Positions 24,013 through 32,465 of a DNA stretch of 64,000 nucleotides are shown in pieces. This stretch comes from Burkholderia metallica (GTDB lineage Bacteria > Pseudomonadota > Gammaproteobacteria > Burkholderiales > Burkholderiaceae). The position numbers and the translations under genes are program-made. The DNA lies in NCBI RefSeq assembly GCF_902832845.1, contig NZ_CADFDB010000010.1, forward strand, positions 1-64,000, read 5' to 3'. The number at the start of each line of letters is the position of its first letter. Positions within the stretch are counted from its first letter, which is position 1. The notes below the pieces were generated by a model, which worked only from the letters and a program-made list of their open reading frames with translations, searched no databases and was not told the origin of the DNA.

Positions 24013-26262
24013 TCAGGTGCCGGTGCGGCGTGCGTCGCGCGCTTCGCGAATGCCCAACAGGATCTCGTCGAGCAGCGCGATGTCGAACGGCTTCGACAGC
24101 ACGCGGACGTTGACGGTGCGCGTGCGGTCGAGCTCCTCCGCGTAACCCGTGACGAGAATCACGGGCAGTTTCTCCGGCCGCCGCTCGACCGCTTCGGCGA
24201 GGTCGATGCCGTTCAGGCGGCCCGGCATGTGGATATCCGAAATCACCAGGTCGAACGCATCGTTCGCGGCCGCGCCTTCGATCAGGCGCAACGCGTCGTC
24301 GGCGGTGGGCGCGTAGGTCACACGGTGCCCGAGCAGCGAGAGCAGCGCTTCGGTGCCGGCCGCGACTTCGCTGTTGTCCTCGACGAGCAGCACGTGCAGG
24401 CCGGCGGTCGCGCCCGCCCCCGCATCGTGCGCGACCGCCGGCGGCCGCACGACGACATCCTCGGCGCGCGCGCGCGGCAGGTAGAGGCGCACCGACGTCC
24501 CGGCGCCGACCGCGCTGTCGATCGTCGCGAGGCCGCCCGAGCGTTCGCAGAACGCGAACACCTGCGGCAGCCCGAGCCCCGTGCCCATCCCCTGCGCCTT
24601 CGTCGTGAACAGCGGTTCGAACGCGCGCGCGAGCACGTCGGGCGCCATGCCCGAACCCGTATCGTCGAGCGAGATCTGCACGAAATCGCCGGTGAGCGGG
24701 AAGCCGTCCTCGCGGCGCAGCGTCACGTTGCGCGCGCCGACCGTGAAGCGGCCGCCCGCCGCCATCGCGTCGCGCGCGTTGACCGCGAGGTTGATCACCG
24801 CGAGCTCGAGTTCCGCGACGTCCACGCGGATCGGCCAGACGCCGGGCTCGATCGCGACGACCAGCGACGATTTCGAGCCGAGCGAGGTCTTCAGCAGTTC
24901 GCGGCACGTGCCGACCCATTGCCCGATGTCGATCGTTTCGTTGTGCAGCGGCTGCTTGCGCGCGACGCCAAGGAGCTGGCGCGTGAGCGACTGCCCGTTC
25001 TTCAGCGCGCGTTCGATCGCGCCGAGTTCCTTGTCGAGATGCTGGACCCCGCGCCGCCGCGCGATCTGCACGTTGCTCGAGATGATCATCAGCAGGTTGT
25101 TGAAGTCGTGCGCGACGCTGCCGACGAGGTTGCCGAGCGCCTGCATCTTGCGCGACTGCCGGTACGCCGATTCGATCGAGCGCCGCATCGACGCTTCGGC
25201 CTGCCAGCGGTCCCACGCCTCCTCTTCCGCCTTCAGCCGCTTGAGCGACAGCCAGATCACGGACCACAGCGCGATCGACGGCGCGAACATCGAGATGAAC
25301 AGCACGCTCAGGTGTTCGTACCACTCGTGCCAGATCGCCGACGTGCGATACGAACAGGTGACGTAGACGGGATAGCTGCCGACCTGGCGGTACGCGACGA
25401 TCTCGCTGCTCGCGCCGTCGTGACGCACGCGCACGACGCCGGCGCGCGGATCGTTGCGTGCGTCGCCGAAGGTGGCCATCCGATCGGTGTGCGCGAGCGA
25501 CGGCGGCGGCGGATACGACGCGATCACCGCGCCGTCCGAGCGCGCGAGCGCCATCGTCATCGGCGTGCTCGCGCCGCCGAGCAGGTCGCGGTAGAACGCG
25601 TTGAAATACGACGACTTCAGCGCGATCGACACCATCCCGGCGAACGAACCGTCGCTATGGCGCCGCGCGACGCCCGTGTTGAATACGGGAATGTTCTCCA
25701 GCTTGAGGGGCCCCATCATCAGCCGCGAGATGTGTTCGATCACCTTGCCGTCGCGGATGCCGGCGAAGTCGTCGCGGTTCGCGATCGACGCATAGGGCGC
25801 CGGATAGTAGAGGCTGTTCGCGAGCAACATCCCGCTCGCGCCGAAGATCGACACGGCGGCCACCTGCGGATAGCCGCCGCCGATCGTGTTCAGCGCTTCG
25901 TGGATGTCGGACTCCCGGTTGCGCACGGTCGCGTCGTCCATGTCCTGCACGAGATCGACGATGCGCGCATCGAGCGTTTCGCTCAGGTCGAACACCTTGA
26001 GCGCATGCTCTTCGGCCACCCGCACGGTGCGCATCGTCACGTCGCTCGCGGCGGCCTCGCGCGTCTTCAGGTCGTTGTACGCCATCACCACGACGTAGAT
26101 GCACGGCAGCACGATCGCCGCGACGAGCAGCACGATCAGCGTCACGCGGCGCACCGCGAAATCGTGCTCGGGCGCACCGGCCGCATAGTTGCCGTCGTCC
26201 TGCCAGTCGTCGGCGGGCGGGGAAGCGGGAGCGTGGGAGTCGGCGGGCCGGTCGGACGTCAT
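24013..26262 (-). CDS. Hybrid sensor histidine kinase/response regulator
   Basis: A 749-residue membrane kinase. After a cytosolic leader comes a transmembrane helix (about residues 40-63), a large periplasmic sensor region (about 64-310) resembling a dCache domain, and a second membrane helix (about 315-340). The HisKA-like box AHDFNNLLMIISSNVQIARR with the phospho-accepting His follows, then the HATPase region (NLAVNARDAMAAGG, DTGSGM, MGTGLGLP). A C-terminal receiver domain contains LLVEDN, the phospho-acceptor Asp in VISDIHMPG, and LSKPFD. No partner output regulator is adjacent except the CheY-like gene that starts about 470 bp upstream in the opposite direction. Confidence 0.9.
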   Translation of the reverse strand: MTSDRPADSHAPASPPADDWQDDGNYAAGAPEHDFAVRRVTLIVLLVAAIVLPCIYVVVMAYNDLKTREAAASDVTMRTVRVAEEHALKVFDLSETLDARIVDLVQDMDDATVRNRESDIHEALNTIGGGYPQVAAVSIFGASGMLLANSLYYPAPYASIANRDDFAGIRDGKVIEHISRLMMGPLKLENIPVFNTGVARRHSDGSFAGMVSIALKSSYFNAFYRDLLGGASTPMTMALARSDGAVIASYPPPPSLAHTDRMATFGDARNDPRAGVVRVRHDGASSEIVAYRQVGSYPVYVTCSYRTSAIWHEWYEHLSVLFISMFAPSIALWSVIWLSLKRLKAEEEAWDRWQAEASMRRSIESAYRQSRKMQALGNLVGSVAHDFNNLLMIISSNVQIARRRGVQHLDKELGAIERALKNGQSLTRQLLGVARKQPLHNETIDIGQWVGTCRELLKTSLGSKSSLVVAIEPGVWPIRVDVAELELAVINLAVNARDAMAAGGRFTVGARNVTLRREDGFPLTGDFVQISLDDTGSGMAPDVLARAFEPLFTTKAQGMGTGLGLPQVFAFCERSGGLATIDSAVGAGTSVRLYLPRARAEDVVVRPPAVAHDAGAGATAGLHVLLVEDNSEVAAGTEALLSLLGHRVTYAPTADDALRLIEGAAANDAFDLVISDIHMPGRLNGIDLAEAVERRPEKLPVILVTGYAEELDRTRTVNVRVLSKPFDIALLDEILLGIREARDARRTGT

Positions 26263-26733
26263 CGGGGAAGCGGGTCAAGCAAAGGTGCCTGCCATCATAA
26301 ACGAGTTGCGACGGCCCGCCGTACGGCCCCGGACGCCGGCCATCCTGTCGATTCCGACAGGAGGAAATTGTCAGATTGAAAACGCGACGAATCCGGCAGC
26401 GCAAACGTACACAAGGAAAAATTTTGCGTGCTTATCTCGAAAATGGTCGCGGCTGTTTTCGCAATGGCGTGCGTTCGGACCAATTCTGTTCGAAATGGTG
26501 AAAATGGCGAGTTGCATCGCCTCAGGTTTACTCAGAGAATCGCGCCTTGCTTTCCCTATGACAGATAAATGCGCCCGCCGGCATTCGCTGCGCGGTGCGT
26601 CGCGCGCACCCGCGTCGCGTCGCCCGTGCGCGGCCGCAAGGCGGTTGCCTGCGGCCCGAGCGCATGGCGCCTAAAGAAGCGCGCCGCGCGGTCGTTAACG
26701 CGAGAGAGACCATTCCGTATACCGCATCGCCCC
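26263..26733. other. 471-bp divergent intergenic region
   Basis: It separates the hybrid kinase from the divergent CheY-CheC-GGDEF operon. A distinctly AT-rich stretch at about 26370-26480 is a likely promoter zone for one or both. No gene, repeat or clear operator was seen. Confidence 0.5.
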
Positions 26734-27102
26734 ATGCCTTTGCCGATTGTAATTGCCGACGATTCGCTGCTCGCTCGCAAACTTCTGACAAAGGCGCTGC
26801 CGGGAGGCTGGGACGTCGAAGTCGCGTATGCCGCGAATGGTCGAGAGGCCTTGGCGCTCTATCGTGACGGCAAAGCTTCCGTGATGTTTCTGGACCTGAC
26901 GATGCCCGACATGAGCGGATATCAGGTCCTGGAAACACTGCGCCACGAAGATCTGAATACGTTCGTGATCGTGGTATCCGCCGATATCCAGCCGCAGGCG
27001 CAAGCACGCGTGCGCGAATTGGGCGCGATCGCATTCGTAGCCAAGCCCGTGACGTCGGAGGCATTGCTGCCCATTCTCAAGGAGTATGGGTTGTATGCCT
27101 GA
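26734..27102 (+). CDS. CheY-like single-domain response regulator
   Basis: A 122-residue receiver domain with no output domain. The acidic pair is Asp9/Asp10, the phospho-acceptor is Asp54 in VMFLDLTMPDMSG, the conserved Ser is in VVSADIQ, and the lysine is in VAKPV near residue 106. It would act by protein-protein contact. Its last codons overlap the next gene, a CheC-like phosphatase, so the pair probably forms a phospho-relay switch controlling the third gene, a diguanylate cyclase. Confidence 0.88.
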   Translation: MPLPIVIADDSLLARKLLTKALPGGWDVEVAYAANGREALALYRDGKASVMFLDLTMPDMSGYQVLETLRHEDLNTFVIVVSADIQPQAQARVRELGAIAFVAKPVTSEALLPILKEYGLYA

Positions 27103-27721
27103 CTCGGTGTTCACGGCGGAGCAACGCGACGCGTTGCAGGAAATCGCCAACCTCGCAATGGGCCGCGCCGCCGCGCGGCTCGCGTTGTTGCTCGGGCACT
27201 TCATCGAGCTGTCGGTGCCGCGCGTGCGCGTCGTGAAAGCGACCGACGCGGGCGACGCGCTGCGCGAGATGACGGGCATTCACGACAACGTGACCGCCGT
27301 GCGCCAGGGCTTTCGCTCCGACATCAAGGGCGAGGCGCTCGTGCTGTGCCGCACCGCGGGCATCGCGCGGCTCATGTCGGTCGTCGACCGCACGTTCGGC
27401 GACGGCGTGTACGGCGGGATGGCGACGCCCGACGAAGTCGTGTTCGACGTCGCGAACGTGCTGATGGGGGCATGCGTTGCGTCGATCCTCGACGAGCTCG
27501 GCCGCAAGCCCGTGTTCTTTCCGCCGGGGCTGCTCGGCGCGAACGTGTCGTTCGACGACGTATTCCAGCCGACCGAGCTGGCATGGAGCGTTGCGTTGCT
27601 GCTCGAGGTGAACTTCGGGCTCGAGGACCACGCGTTCCGGGCTCACTTCGTCATGCTGATGGCCGAGGATTCGATCCGGCTGATGGGCGACGCGCTCGAC
27701 GCGTTGCTGTCCGCGCTATGA
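27095..27721 (+). CDS. CheC-like chemotaxis phosphatase
   Basis: A 208-residue protein similar to CheC/CheX phosphatases that dephosphorylate CheY. It begins with LQEIANLAMGRAAARLALLL, matching the CheC motif in which an acidic residue plus Asn act on phospho-CheY. The second half repeats the motif as FDVANVLMGACVASILDELG. The ATG at 27095 overlaps the CheY-like stop, and its own stop overlaps the start of the GGDEF gene (ATGA), so the three are tightly coupled. No flagellar or methyl-accepting chemotaxis gene is nearby. Confidence 0.82.
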   Translation: MPDSVFTAEQRDALQEIANLAMGRAAARLALLLGHFIELSVPRVRVVKATDAGDALREMTGIHDNVTAVRQGFRSDIKGEALVLCRTAGIARLMSVVDRTFGDGVYGGMATPDEVVFDVANVLMGACVASILDELGRKPVFFPPGLLGANVSFDDVFQPTELAWSVALLLEVNFGLEDHAFRAHFVMLMAEDSIRLMGDALDALLSAL

Positions 27722-28656
27722 CGGCCGCCGCGCCGTCGCTGAGCGACCTCGTGATCGAGCGGGTGGGCTTCGGCCTGTTCGTGCTCGACCGCGCGATGAC
27801 CGTGCTGATGTGGAATCGCTTCATGCAGGACCACAGCGGCATCCCCGCCGCCGACGTGATCGGCCGCAACCTGTTCGACTGCTTTCCCGACCTGCCGCGC
27901 GCATGGCTGTCGCGCAAGCTCGAGAGCGTGTTCCAGCTCGGCAGCTTCGCGTTCAGCTCGTGGGAGCAGCGCCCCTACCTGTTTCGCTTCGAGCACGACC
28001 GGCCGATCACCGGCGGCGTCGACTACATGCAGCAGGACTGCACGTTCATGCCGCTCACGCGCGGCCGCGACGTCGAAGCCGTGTGCGTGACGATCTCGGA
28101 CGTCACGCATGTGAGCGTGATGCAGCGCGAGCGCGAGGAAGCGGTCGCGAAGCTGCGCGAGCATGCGAATCGCGATGGCCTGACCGGTATCGCGAACCGG
28201 CGCTTCTTCGAGGCGCGGCTTGGCGACGAGTTCGCGCGCTGGCAGCGTTACGGCGGCGACATGTCGATGCTGCTGTTCGACCTCGACCACTTCAAGACGA
28301 TCAACGACCGCTTCGGGCATGCGGCCGGCGATGCGGTGTTGCGCGAGACGGCGCGCCGCGTCGCGTCGATCGTGCGTGCGCAGGATACGTTCGGCCGTTT
28401 CGGCGGCGAGGAATTCGCGCTGCTGCTGCCGTGTACGAATCTCGACGAGGCGATGCGCGTGGCCGACAAGGTGCGCGATGCGATCGGCAGCCAGCCGGTC
28501 GATGCCGAGGGCGTCAGCGTGCCGGTGACGGCGAGCGTCGGCGGCGCGTGTGCGAAGGCGGGCGCGCTGACCTGCGACGTGCTCGTCAACGAGGCCGACG
28601 CCGCGCTCTATCGCGCGAAGCGGCTCGGGCGCGACCGGTCGGTCGCGTACGCGTAG
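27718..28656 (+). CDS. PAS-GGDEF diguanylate cyclase
   Basis: A 312-residue cytoplasmic protein. The N-terminal PAS domain (about residues 8-130) has VIERVGFGLFVLDRAMTVLMWN and ends in a coiled linker. The GGDEF domain (about 145-308) has an active GGEEF signature and an inhibitory I-site RxxD (RAQD) five residues before it. Expected to make cyclic di-GMP under product feedback. It is the third gene of the CheY-CheC-GGDEF operon, so its activity is probably set by the phosphorylation state of the first gene's product (inference). Confidence 0.92.
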   Translation: MTAAAPSLSDLVIERVGFGLFVLDRAMTVLMWNRFMQDHSGIPAADVIGRNLFDCFPDLPRAWLSRKLESVFQLGSFAFSSWEQRPYLFRFEHDRPITGGVDYMQQDCTFMPLTRGRDVEAVCVTISDVTHVSVMQREREEAVAKLREHANRDGLTGIANRRFFEARLGDEFARWQRYGGDMSMLLFDLDHFKTINDRFGHAAGDAVLRETARRVASIVRAQDTFGRFGGEEFALLLPCTNLDEAMRVADKVRDAIGSQPVDAEGVSVPVTASVGGACAKAGALTCDVLVNEADAALYRAKRLGRDRSVAYA

Positions 28657-28684
28657 CCGCTGCACGCGCAGCGCCGGCAAGCGC

Positions 28685-29569
28685 TCAGCTTTTCGCGATG
28701 CCTGCCAGCACGCCGGCGAGCACGGCCGGCTGCGACATGAACGGCGAATGGCTGCTGTCGAGCTGGTGCACGCGGGTCGGGTTGCCCGGCGCGAACGCGT
28801 CGGCTTCGTCGATGAAGCGCTGCTGCAGCGCGGGCAGGATCACGCGATCCTGCAGGCACTTGATGTAGTGGCGCTCGATCGCGCCCCAGCGCGCGGCCGT
28901 CGTCGGGATCGCGGTCGCGAACGGCGCGGCCGGCACGTCGCAGGTCATCAGGTTCGCCACCGCTTCGAAGTCGGCCTGCGGCACGTCGTCGTACAGCGCG
29001 CGCTTCGCGAGGTCGCGATACGCGGCGTCGCCGCTGCGCGGATCGATGCGCAGCGCGCCGGCCACGCGCGGGCTCGCCAGCATCAGCGGCCCGAGCATTT
29101 CGCCCTTGTTCTCGGGCGCGCGCACGTAGTCGAGGCCCGGCACGCCCGACGCGGGCATGAAGGCCGCGAGATAGACGATCTTCGCGATCTTGTCCGGCGC
29201 GCGTTCGGCGGCCGCCGTGATCGCGAGGCCGCCCATGCTGTGCCCGACCAGCACGACCTTGCCGCGGCCGAGCGCGTACGCGTCGTCGACCGCCTGCATC
29301 ACCTGCGTCGCGTAATCGTCGAGCGTCGTGTTCGCGACCGGCGACGGCTCGGCGCCGAACGCATCCTTGTCGAGCGGGCGTGCGAGGTACGCGGCGGGAA
29401 AGCGGGCATGGATGCCGTGCGCCGGCAGGTCGCGCGCGATCGACAGGTGGCCGCGCGCGGCCAGCGCGGCCGCGACGTGCGCGTAGCACCACGCGCCGTG
29501 CCAGGCGCCGTGCACGAGCACGAAAACGGGATGATCGGACTGCGGGGTGGCGCTTGCGTTCGTCTCCAT
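28685..29569 (-). CDS. Alpha/beta hydrolase
   Basis: A 294-residue hydrolase similar to the esterase/hydroxynitrile lyase group. HGAWHGAWCYAHVAAALAARGH forms the oxyanion strand, VLVGHSMGG is the nucleophile elbow with Ser, and DSSHSPFMSQP near the C-terminus supplies the catalytic His. No signal peptide, so probably cytoplasmic. Flanked by unrelated genes; substrate unknown. Confidence 0.85.
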   Translation of the reverse strand: METNASATPQSDHPVFVLVHGAWHGAWCYAHVAAALAARGHLSIARDLPAHGIHARFPAAYLARPLDKDAFGAEPSPVANTTLDDYATQVMQAVDDAYALGRGKVVLVGHSMGGLAITAAAERAPDKIAKIVYLAAFMPASGVPGLDYVRAPENKGEMLGPLMLASPRVAGALRIDPRSGDAAYRDLAKRALYDDVPQADFEAVANLMTCDVPAAPFATAIPTTAARWGAIERHYIKCLQDRVILPALQQRFIDEADAFAPGNPTRVHQLDSSHSPFMSQPAVLAGVLAGIAKS

Positions 29570-29741
29570 GGTGTCCGGCTCTTAAGATTTCGAGAAAGCT
29601 GTCATCTTAGACGAACCCGCGTGCGCCCAGACAGGCCGGCTTCGGCTCCCTTCTTGTCTCGTACAGGCCACATTTCGGCCGTATCCGATTTGAATTTCCC
29701 CCGAAGCACGCTAATTTGTTGCTTTGCTCGCGATTGCGCCC

Positions 29742-30074
29742 ATGAACGTCGACTATCTCTTCTACCGGAAGCCGGACAAACCCGGCCCCTATTCGCTCGA
29801 CGACCTGGGCGACATCGCGCCGCCGATCGGCCCGGGCGACCTCGTGCGCGCGGGCATCGCGCGCGTGTTCGAGCAGATCGACTGGCAGGAATCGCCGGAT
29901 GTTCCGGGCGCCTGGTTCGGCACGGGCGGCGCGGTGTTCCAGTTCACCGCGGAGCCCGACGGCCGCGTGACGAGCTTCATGGGATCGCGCCTCGAGCGCC
30001 GCTCGATGCTGCAGCTCACCCGCGAAATGGGGCTGATTGCGCTCGATCTGCAGCGCGACATCGTCTACGGCTGA
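29742..30074 (+). CDS. Hypothetical protein
   Basis: A 110-residue soluble protein beginning MNVDYLFYRKPDKPGPYSL. No family or motif recognised. It keeps its own frame with typical codon use. The ATG at 29742 is preferred over an upstream one because the sequence after it looks like a normal N-terminus. It is upstream of the hopanoid genes, but a gap of about 260 bp separates them. Confidence 0.55.
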   Translation: MNVDYLFYRKPDKPGPYSLDDLGDIAPPIGPGDLVRAGIARVFEQIDWQESPDVPGAWFGTGGAVFQFTAEPDGRVTSFMGSRLERRSMLQLTREMGLIALDLQRDIVYG

Positions 30075-30334
30075 CGCGCCGCGGGCGCCGGATTGCGCCC
30101 CGGCCGGCCGCGCTTGCCGGCCAGCGCGTTGCGGCACGCCGCCCGGCGCGGCGCGTGTCCGCCATCGAACTTCAAAGATTGCTATACTTTCGGCCATTTC
30201 CGGCTTCCGGCCGGTAATTTGTGCCTGTCTGCGTCGATCGTTCGCATATCTCGCACGCATTTGACACCCTGACCATCCCCCGCCGGGCATGGCTTCTTCA
30301 ATCGCCCCGCGTGGGTGTCTCCGTGGAGCTCGTC

Positions 30335-31183
30335 TTGGCCGTTTCCCATTCCGTCGTGGACGAACCAGAAACCGACGCCGCTGCCGTCACATCGGGCAGT
30401 TCCTTCTACCTTGCGATGCGCATCCTGCCTGCCGTGCAGCGCGATGCGATGTTCCAGGTCTACGCGTTTTGCCGCGCGGTCGACGACATCGCCGACAGCG
30501 ACCTGCCGCGCGCCGAGCGCAACGCGGGCCTCGACCGCTGGCGCGCGGACATCGACGCGTGCTACGCCGGCCGCCCGCCGCGCCATCTGGCCGCGCTCGA
30601 CCGCGAGATCCGCGCATTCAACCTGCAGCGCGACGACTTCCACGCGATGATCGACGGCATGGCGATGGACGCGGTCGAAGACATCTGCGCGCCCGACGAA
30701 CCGACGCTCGACCTCTTCTGCGATCGCGTCGCGAGCGCGGCCGGCCGGCTGTCGGTGAGGATATTCGGGATGCCGGAAGCCGAAGGGATCGAGCTGTCGC
30801 ATCACCTCGGCCGCGCGCTGCAACTGACCAACATCCTGCGCGACATCGACGACGATGCGGCGATCAACCGGTGCTACCTGCCGCGCGAACTGCTCGCGCG
30901 CGAAGGCATCGCGATCACCGACCCGGCGACGATCGTGCGCAATCCGGCGCTGCCGCGGGTGTGCGCGACGCTCGTCGAGCGCGCGCTCGAGCACTTCCGC
31001 CAGGCCGACGCGGTGATGGATACCTGCCCGCGTGCGCAGGTGAAGGCGCCGCGCATCATGTCGGGCGCGTACCGCTGCATTCTCGAAGCCGCGATCGCAC
31101 GCGGCTTCGCGTTCCCGCGCGCGCCGCTGCGCAAGCCGAAGGCGCGCATGTTGATGATCGCCGCGCGCTACGCGCTGTTCTGA
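30335..31183 (+). CDS. hpnD: Presqualene diphosphate synthase HpnD
   Basis: A squalene/phytoene synthase family enzyme of about 282 residues. The two Asp-rich motifs that bind farnesyl diphosphate via Mg are DDIAD (50-54) and LTNILRDIDDD in the second half. In the HpnCDE pathway HpnD condenses two farnesyl diphosphates to presqualene diphosphate. The TTG at 30335 is chosen because GGAG lies six bases upstream; GTGs at 30311 and 30323 are open alternatives. First gene of hpnD-hpnE-shc-hpnG; HpnC is not in the window. Confidence 0.88.
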   Translation: MAVSHSVVDEPETDAAAVTSGSSFYLAMRILPAVQRDAMFQVYAFCRAVDDIADSDLPRAERNAGLDRWRADIDACYAGRPPRHLAALDREIRAFNLQRDDFHAMIDGMAMDAVEDICAPDEPTLDLFCDRVASAAGRLSVRIFGMPEAEGIELSHHLGRALQLTNILRDIDDDAAINRCYLPRELLAREGIAITDPATIVRNPALPRVCATLVERALEHFRQADAVMDTCPRAQVKAPRIMSGAYRCILEAAIARGFAFPRAPLRKPKARMLMIAARYALF

Positions 31184-31196
31184 GCCGACCGAGTCG

Positions 31197-32450
31197 ATGC
31201 CCAGGACCGTCCACGTGATCGGCGCCGGCGTTGCCGGCCTGTCGGCCGCGGTCGAGCTGCAACGCCGCGGGCGACGCATCGTGCTGCACGATGCGCACGC
31301 GCATGCGGGCGGCCGCTGCCGCACGTGGTTCGACGGGACGCTGAACACGACGCTCGACAGCGGACTGCACACGGTGTTCGCGGGGCAGTCCGCGACGCAG
31401 CGCTACCTGCGCGCGATCGGCGCGGCCGATCAGCTCGCAGGGCCCGCGTGGGCTGAATTCCCGGTCGTCGACATCGCGTCGCAGCAGCGCTGGACGCTGC
31501 GCTTCGGCAACGGGCGCTGGCCGTCGTGGCTGTTCGATGCCGCGTCGCGCGCGCCGGGCACGACGCCGCTCGACTACCTCGCGCTCGCCCCGCTCGCGTT
31601 CGCGCGCACGGGCCGCTCACTCGCCCAGACGATGCGATGCGACGGCCTGCTGTGGGAACGTTGGCTGCGGCCGTATTGCCTCGGTGTGCTGAACGTCGAG
31701 CCGCGGCATGCAAGCGCCGAACTCGCACGCGCCGCGCTGTGCGGCACGTTTGCCGCGGGGGGCCCCGGCTGCCGCGCGCTCGTCGCGCGCCACGGCCTCG
31801 GCAGCGCGTTCGTCGAACCGGCGCTGCGGATGCTGCAGCACGGCGGCGCGCAGATCCGCCTGAACTCGCGGCTCGACGCGTTCGAATTCGGCGCGCACGG
31901 CAACGCGGTCGATGCGGTGTCGCTCGGCGGCGAGCGGCTCGATCTCGCGCCGGGCGATGCCGTCGTGCTGGCCGTGCCGCCGGAGGTTGCGCTGCCGCTC
32001 GTGCCCGAACTCACCGCGCCCGATACGTTCAGCGCGGTCGTGACCGCGTATTTCGCGGTCGACGCGCCGGCCGGCGTGCCGCTGCAGACGGCCGTGATCA
32101 ACGGCGTCGTCGATGCGGTGCGCACCGGCGGCGGCCTGCTCGCGGCGACGATCCGCGATGCGGGCCGCTGGCTCGACACGCCGCGCGACACGCTCGCGCG
32201 GCGCATCTGGGAAGACGTCGCGCGCGTGACCGGCGCGAACCCGGAAACCATCCCCGCGTGGCAGCTCGTGCTCGAGCCGCGCGCGGGCTTTGCGGCGGTG
32301 CCGTCGCAGGAAATGAAGCGTCCGGCCGTGCGTACGCGCTGGACCAATCTCGTGCTGGCGGGCGACTGGATTGCCACCGGCCTGCCCGCCACGATCGAGG
32401 GTGCGATCCGCTCCGGCCAGCTGGCCGCGGACGTGCTCCAGACACAGTAA
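31197..32450 (+). CDS. hpnE: Hydroxysqualene dehydroxylase HpnE
   Basis: A 417-residue FAD-dependent amine-oxidase-fold protein. The Rossmann FAD loop is VIGAGVAGLSAAVELQRRG at the N-terminus, followed by HAGGRCRTW. The C-terminal FAD-binding segment is LVLAGDWIATGLPATIEGAIRSG. HpnE reduces hydroxysqualene to squalene. It starts 13 bp after hpnD and is followed 15 bp later by the cyclase, so it is clearly in the same operon. Confidence 0.9.
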   Translation: MPRTVHVIGAGVAGLSAAVELQRRGRRIVLHDAHAHAGGRCRTWFDGTLNTTLDSGLHTVFAGQSATQRYLRAIGAADQLAGPAWAEFPVVDIASQQRWTLRFGNGRWPSWLFDAASRAPGTTPLDYLALAPLAFARTGRSLAQTMRCDGLLWERWLRPYCLGVLNVEPRHASAELARAALCGTFAAGGPGCRALVARHGLGSAFVEPALRMLQHGGAQIRLNSRLDAFEFGAHGNAVDAVSLGGERLDLAPGDAVVLAVPPEVALPLVPELTAPDTFSAVVTAYFAVDAPAGVPLQTAVINGVVDAVRTGGGLLAATIRDAGRWLDTPRDTLARRIWEDVARVTGANPETIPAWQLVLEPRAGFAAVPSQEMKRPAVRTRWTNLVLAGDWIATGLPATIEGAIRSGQLAADVLQTQ

Positions 32451-32465
32451 GTAACAGAGGGACCG

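Noticed and set aside
23967-24015. CCCACG tandem repeats as a possible regulatory array
   Set aside because: Only about four units in a convergent GC-rich gap; nothing to support a function.
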